The notes beneath the pieces are model-generated. The model ran no database searches, was not told the origin of the DNA, and saw only the letters and a program-made list of their open reading frames with translations. From positions 1 to 15,552 of the forward strand of contig NZ_JNZZ01000051.1 in the NCBI RefSeq assembly GCF_000717645.1: a stretch of 15,552 nt of DNA, written 5' to 3'. Every line of letters starts with the position of its first letter. Positions within the stretch are counted from its first letter, which is position 1. This DNA comes from Streptomyces californicus. GTDB taxonomy: Bacteria > Actinomycetota > Actinomycetes > Streptomycetales > Streptomycetaceae. The position numbers and the translations under genes were made by a program. Of the stretch, positions 12,643-15,552 are shown one piece after another.

Positions 12643-14244
12643 ATGGCCACTGAAGACAAGAACCGCGCCACCGCCGCCGCGATCCTGCCGCTCGTCGGCG
12701 GTGCCGCGAACGTCGCCTCCATCGCCCACTGCATGACCCGGCTCCGACTCGGGCTGCACGACCGCTCCCTCGTCGACGACGAGGCGCTGAAGGCCCTGCC
12801 CGCCGTGATGGGCGTCGTCGAGGACGACACGTACCAGATCGTGCTGGGTCCGGGCACGGTCGCCCGGGTCACCCCGGAGTTCGAGCACCTGGTCGAGGAG
12901 GGCCGCGCGGCGACCCCGGCCGCGTCGCCCGCACCGGCACCGGGTGACGCCCCCTCCGCCTCGGCCGTCTCCGCCGTCTCCGCCGACGAACTGGCGGCTC
13001 AGGGCGCGGCGATCAAGGCACAGCAGAAGGCGAAGAACGCGACCCCGTTCAAGCTGTTCCTGCGGAAGATCGCCAACATCTTCGTACCGCTGATCCCGGC
13101 GCTCATCGGCTGCGGGATCATCGCGGGCCTCAACGGCCTGCTGGTGAACCTGGAGTGGCTGCCCGCCGTGACGCCCGCCCTGGCGGCGATGGCGTCCGGG
13201 TTCATGGCGCTGATCGCGGTGTTCGTGGGCTACAACACGGCGAAGGAGTTCGGCGGCACGCCGATCCTGGGCGGCGCGGTGGCGGCGATCATCGTCTTCC
13301 CGGGCGTCGCGAACATCGACGCCTTCGGCCAGACCCTCTCGCCCGGCCAGGGCGGTGTGCTCGGCGCGCTGGGCGCGGCGGTGCTGGCGGTGTACGTGGA
13401 GAAGTGGTGCCGGCGCTGGGTGCCGGAGGCGCTGGACGTGCTGGTCACCCCGACGCTGACGGTGCTGATCTCGGGTCTGGTGACGATCTTCGGCCTGATG
13501 TACGTGGCGGGCGAGGTCTCGTCCGCGATCGGGACGTTCGCCGACTGGCTGCTGTCCAACGGCGGCGCGGGCGCGGGCTTCGTCCTCGGCGGCCTGTTCC
13601 TCCCCCTCGTCATGCTGGGGCTGCACCAGGCGCTGATCCCGATCCACACGACCCTCATCGAGCAACAGGGCTACACGGTCCTGCTGCCGATCCTGGCGAT
13701 GGCCGGCGCGGGCCAGGTGGGCGCGGCGGTGGCGGTGTACTTCCGCCTCCCCCGCAACGAGTCGATCCGCCGCACGATCAAGTCGGCGCTCCCGGCGGGC
13801 CTGCTGGGCGTCGGCGAACCCCTGATCTACGGCGTCTCGCTGCCGCTGGGCCGCCCGTTCATCACGGCCTGCGTGGGCGGGGCGTTCGGCGGCGGGTTCG
13901 TGGGCCTGTTCAACCAGCTCGGCGACACGGTCGGCTCGACGGCCATCGGCCCGTCCGGCTGGGCCCTGTTCCCGCTGCTGGACGGCAACCACGGCCTGGG
14001 TTCCACGATCGCGATCTACGGGGGCGGCCTGCTGGTGGGCTACGTCGCCGGCTTCCTGGCCACGTACTTCTTCGGCTTCGGCAAGGAGCTGCTGGCCGAG
14101 TTCAACGTCTCCCAGGAGCCGACCCCGTCGACGGTCGCCGCCACCGGCGGCACTCCCCCGGCCCCGACGGCGACGACCGGCCCGGACCACCGGGACCACC
14201 CGGACCCGGGCCCCGACCCGGCGAAGGCTCCGGCGGGGGTCTGA
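12643..14244 (+). CDS. PTS sugar permease EIIBC, MurP-like (N-acetylmuramic acid)
   Basis: A 533-residue membrane protein that imports and phosphorylates an amino sugar. The N-terminal EIIB domain (about 5-90) carries the phosphocysteine in SIAHCMTRLRL (Cys30). An Ala/Pro/Ser linker (about 91-120) joins it to the EIIC domain, which starts at LFLRKIANIFVPLIPALIGCGI and has about ten membrane segments. The sugar-site motif GEPLIYGV is at 391-398. Residues 488-533 form a Pro/Thr/Asp-rich tail. No EIIA domain is present, so a separate EIIA (Crr-type) must supply the phosphate. Position directly after murQ makes MurNAc the likeliest substrate (inference); the EIIBC family also includes GlcNAc and glucose/sucrose permeases. 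It is last in the operon, followed by a strong terminator. Confidence 0.92.
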   Translation: MATEDKNRATAAAILPLVGGAANVASIAHCMTRLRLGLHDRSLVDDEALKALPAVMGVVEDDTYQIVLGPGTVARVTPEFEHLVEEGRAATPAASPAPAPGDAPSASAVSAVSADELAAQGAAIKAQQKAKNATPFKLFLRKIANIFVPLIPALIGCGIIAGLNGLLVNLEWLPAVTPALAAMASGFMALIAVFVGYNTAKEFGGTPILGGAVAAIIVFPGVANIDAFGQTLSPGQGGVLGALGAAVLAVYVEKWCRRWVPEALDVLVTPTLTVLISGLVTIFGLMYVAGEVSSAIGTFADWLLSNGGAGAGFVLGGLFLPLVMLGLHQALIPIHTTLIEQQGYTVLLPILAMAGAGQVGAAVAVYFRLPRNESIRRTIKSALPAGLLGVGEPLIYGVSLPLGRPFITACVGGAFGGGFVGLFNQLGDTVGSTAIGPSGWALFPLLDGNHGLGSTIAIYGGGLLVGYVAGFLATYFFGFGKELLAEFNVSQEPTPSTVAATGGTPPAPTATTGPDHRDHPDPGPDPAKAPAGV

Positions 14245-14271
14245 CGCCGGGCCCGGCAGGGGCTGAGACCG

Positions 14272-14310
14272 GGACGAGCCCGGATCCGCACGGCGGGTCC
14301 GGGCTCGTCC
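14272..14310 (+). terminator. Hairpin terminator of the mur operon
   Basis: GGACGAGCCCGGATCCGC (14272-14289) pairs with 14293-14310 over 18 bp with a single G-U wobble and an ACG loop. It begins 27 bases after the permease stop. No U-tract follows, as is normal in Streptomyces. Confidence 0.88.
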
Positions 14311-14405
14311 GTGCCCGCACCCGGAGCGAAAGGGCACGCCCCGCGCCGCACGGAGCAGAGCGCACGGGACGCGCGGCGCAGCGAGCAGCGCACGGGGAAC
14401 GGCGA

Positions 14406-14459
14406 ACAGCACACAGCACACAGCACACAGCACACAGCACACAGCACACAGCACACAGC
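14406..14459. repeat. Heptanucleotide microsatellite (ACAGCAC)7
   Basis: Seven perfect head-to-tail copies of ACAGCAC plus a partial eighth lie between the mur operon terminator and the next gene. The composition (lower GC, C and A only on one strand apart from G) stands out from the surrounding DNA. Unit length is not a multiple of three, so it is unlikely to be coding, although all minus-strand frames stay open through it. Short perfect arrays like this are prone to slippage. Confidence 0.95.
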
Positions 14460-14524
14460 GGGAGTTTCACTCCGACGCAGCAGCGACGCCTCACCATTTC
14501 GGCGTGCGCGACAAGGCGGTTCTG

Positions 14525-14633
14525 CCCTCCGCGAGGGGTGCTCCACCCGCAAGGACGGCTCTATCAGGCCCCCACGCGCGGCCCCGAGGGAACGGGGGCC
14601 GCAACACACCTGTTCGGCGGTGAATCCCCCGCC
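14525..14633 (+). other. Hairpin-rich leader upstream of the secreted-protein gene
   Basis: The 418-base gap between the permease gene and the ATG at 14663 holds the terminator, the heptamer array and then a run of small stems. These are CCCTC/GAGGG (14525-14537), the overlapping GGGTG/CACCC (14536-14548), GCGGCCCC/GGGGCCGC (14578-14602) and GGCGG/CCGCC (14616-14633). The first two share bases and could be alternatives. This could be a structured 5' leader, but high GC makes short stems common and I cannot match it to a known riboswitch class. Confidence 0.4.
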
Positions 14634-14662
14634 TTGCGGCATCGGTCCGTTCCCATTACTCC

Positions 14663-15552
14663 ATGCCGAAAACCCTGCCCCGCCTCCCTGGTGTGCGCCG
14701 TGACGTACGACGGTCCGCCGTCCGTGCCGCGCTGGCCGTCACCGCGGCCGCGACTCTGACCGCCGCCGGTTTCACGATGGCCAGCACCGGCGCCCGCGCC
14801 GCCGACGGCGACGTGGCCACCAGCGTCCTGGCCGACCTCACCATCTCCGACGTACCCGCGGCCGGACTGGACGCCTTCAACGGCGTCTTCGGCACCGCGG
14901 GCTCCCCTCCGAACGGGGGCCTCGACAACGGCGACCTCTCCGACCCGTCGGGGGTCCTGAACTACCTGACCGTACGCGGCCAGGCGGTGGCCAGAACGAA
15001 CGCCGAGGCGGCGAAGAACTGGGCTCAGGCGCAGGCGTCCGGGTTCACCCTGTCGCTGAACGAGCGGAATTTCCTCGCCGTGGGCTCCCTGGACGCCTAC
15101 GCCGAGTGCATCCCCGCACCCATCGGCCCGCTCGCCCTGGCCTACGCGCGCACCGACTCCAACACCATCAACGTCCTGGGGCGCCAGGTGCCCACCGGTA
15201 CGACGCAGATCGAGGTCACGGGAGCGGAACTGGGCGCGGCCGGCGTCAGCACGGCCACCCTCACCATCCAGTACGACCAGTTCGAGGACCCCTCGGGCGG
15301 CGGCTACCAGCCGCAGAGCTCCGCCCGCGCCGGCCTCGACATCACCATCTCGGGCGTCCTGCGCGACGAGGAGGGCCGAGAGCTGTACAACGGGCCCCTG
15401 ATCGACGTGGAGCTCGGGCACGTGGACGTCACCTGCGACGGCACCACCTCACCGCCGACCACGCCCCCGCCCACCTCACCGCCGCCGACCACCGTTCCGC
15501 CCACGTCACCCCCGCCGACCACCGTCCCGCCCACCTCGCCGCCGCCCACCAC
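14663..15552 (+). CDS. Secreted, probably cell-wall-associated protein (3' end outside window)
   Basis: The frame starts at ATG 14663 and stays open to the window end (296 codons). Residues 1-46 are a long signal peptide: Arg-rich start (GVRRDVRRSAVR), hydrophobic Ala/Val/Thr core, and likely cleavage after ARA (44-46). The mature domain (about 48-262) is Thr/Ala-rich and predicted beta, with only two cysteines (149 and 258) that may pair. From residue 263 it becomes a Pro/Thr stalk made of SPPPTTVPPT units. This layout resembles Streptomyces exported proteins anchored by sortase (SCO1860-like), but the anchor signal would lie beyond the window, so that is a guess. No good ribosome site precedes the ATG; in-frame GTG at 14693 is an alternative start. 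Function unknown. Confidence 0.85.
   Translation, partial: MPKTLPRLPGVRRDVRRSAVRAALAVTAAATLTAAGFTMASTGARAADGDVATSVLADLTISDVPAAGLDAFNGVFGTAGSPPNGGLDNGDLSDPSGVLNYLTVRGQAVARTNAEAAKNWAQAQASGFTLSLNERNFLAVGSLDAYAECIPAPIGPLALAYARTDSNTINVLGRQVPTGTTQIEVTGAELGAAGVSTATLTIQYDQFEDPSGGGYQPQSSARAGLDITISGVLRDEEGRELYNGPLIDVELGHVDVTCDGTTSPPTTPPPTSPPPTTVPPTSPPPTTVPPTSPPPT
15449..15552 (+). repeat. 30-bp tandem repeats encoding a Pro/Thr stalk
   Basis: A 27-bp first unit (15449-15475) is followed by 30-bp units at 15476-15505 and 15506-15535 and a partial unit running off the window. Each full unit encodes SPPPTTVPPT. The units differ only at third codon positions, so the peptide repeat is maintained by selection or recent duplication. 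Such stalks span the cell wall or are glycosylated. Confidence 0.9.

Noticed and set aside
11383..14454. A 1023-codon open frame on the minus strand
   Set aside because: It lies antisense to murQ and the permease and reads as Arg/Gly/Asp/His-rich nonsense. This is the usual artefact of high-GC third positions opposite real genes.
14406..14459. CRISPR array
   Set aside because: Units are 7 bp with no spacers, and there are no cas genes nearby.
14600..14640. Cyclic di-AMP (ydaO) riboswitch, from the GGTGAATCC string
   Set aside because: One short string matches, but the rest of the conserved core could not be placed. It is kept only as an unspecified structured leader.
14040..14642. Minus-strand frames encoding Cys/Val/Leu repeats (CAVCCVL)
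   Set aside because: They arise only from reading the heptamer array, which is open in every minus-strand frame. Outside the array there is no conserved sequence or start signal.

Overview
The window is very GC-rich DNA with the codon use, dense packing and start/stop overlaps of an actinomycete, almost certainly Streptomyces or a close relative. The gene families, the GTG starts, the twin-arginine lipoprotein, the Pro/Thr-rich exported proteins and several apparently leaderless genes all fit. No tRNA, rRNA, CRISPR array, phage gene or intact insertion sequence was found.

Layout. 1-754 is the C-terminal 250 residues of a copper-type P1B ATPase, closed by a perfect 20-bp hairpin terminator. 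909-1346 is a small secreted protein of unknown function. 1468-4102 (minus) is a tightly overlapped pxpA-pxpB-pxpC operon for ATP-dependent 5-oxoprolinase; pxpB and pxpC carry odd low-complexity expansions. A divergent HD-domain phosphohydrolase gene (4231-5022) follows, then a Tat-exported beta-propeller lipoprotein (5271-6515). 6608-8027 is a divergent pair, an ArsR-like regulator and a flavin reductase-like protein, sharing a short control region with a dyad. 8216-9559 is a DHA1 drug-efflux transporter of the chloramphenicol-exporter type, followed on the minus strand by a TetR C-terminal fragment (9597-9785), a DUF4031 gene and a small Cys/His protein.

10563-14244 is the best-defined system: an RpiR/MurR-type regulator, MurQ etherase and a fused PTS EIIBC permease. 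Together they would import N-acetylmuramic acid as its 6-phosphate and cleave it to GlcNAc-6-P and lactate. The regulator gene has a near-consensus promoter whose +1 falls at the GTG start (leaderless) and is covered by repeated TGAAA/TTTCA dyads, which suggests autoregulation. A strong hairpin ends the operon. After it come a seven-copy heptamer microsatellite, a hairpin-rich leader, and a secreted, probably wall-associated protein gene (14663 onward) that runs off the window in a Pro/Thr decapeptide repeat.

Nothing seen amounts to a clearly new multi-gene system. The points most worth following are the phased operators of the mur operon, the structured leader before the terminal secreted protein, the leaderless pxp promoter, the repeat expansions inside conserved enzymes, and the uncharacterised secreted and small paired genes.
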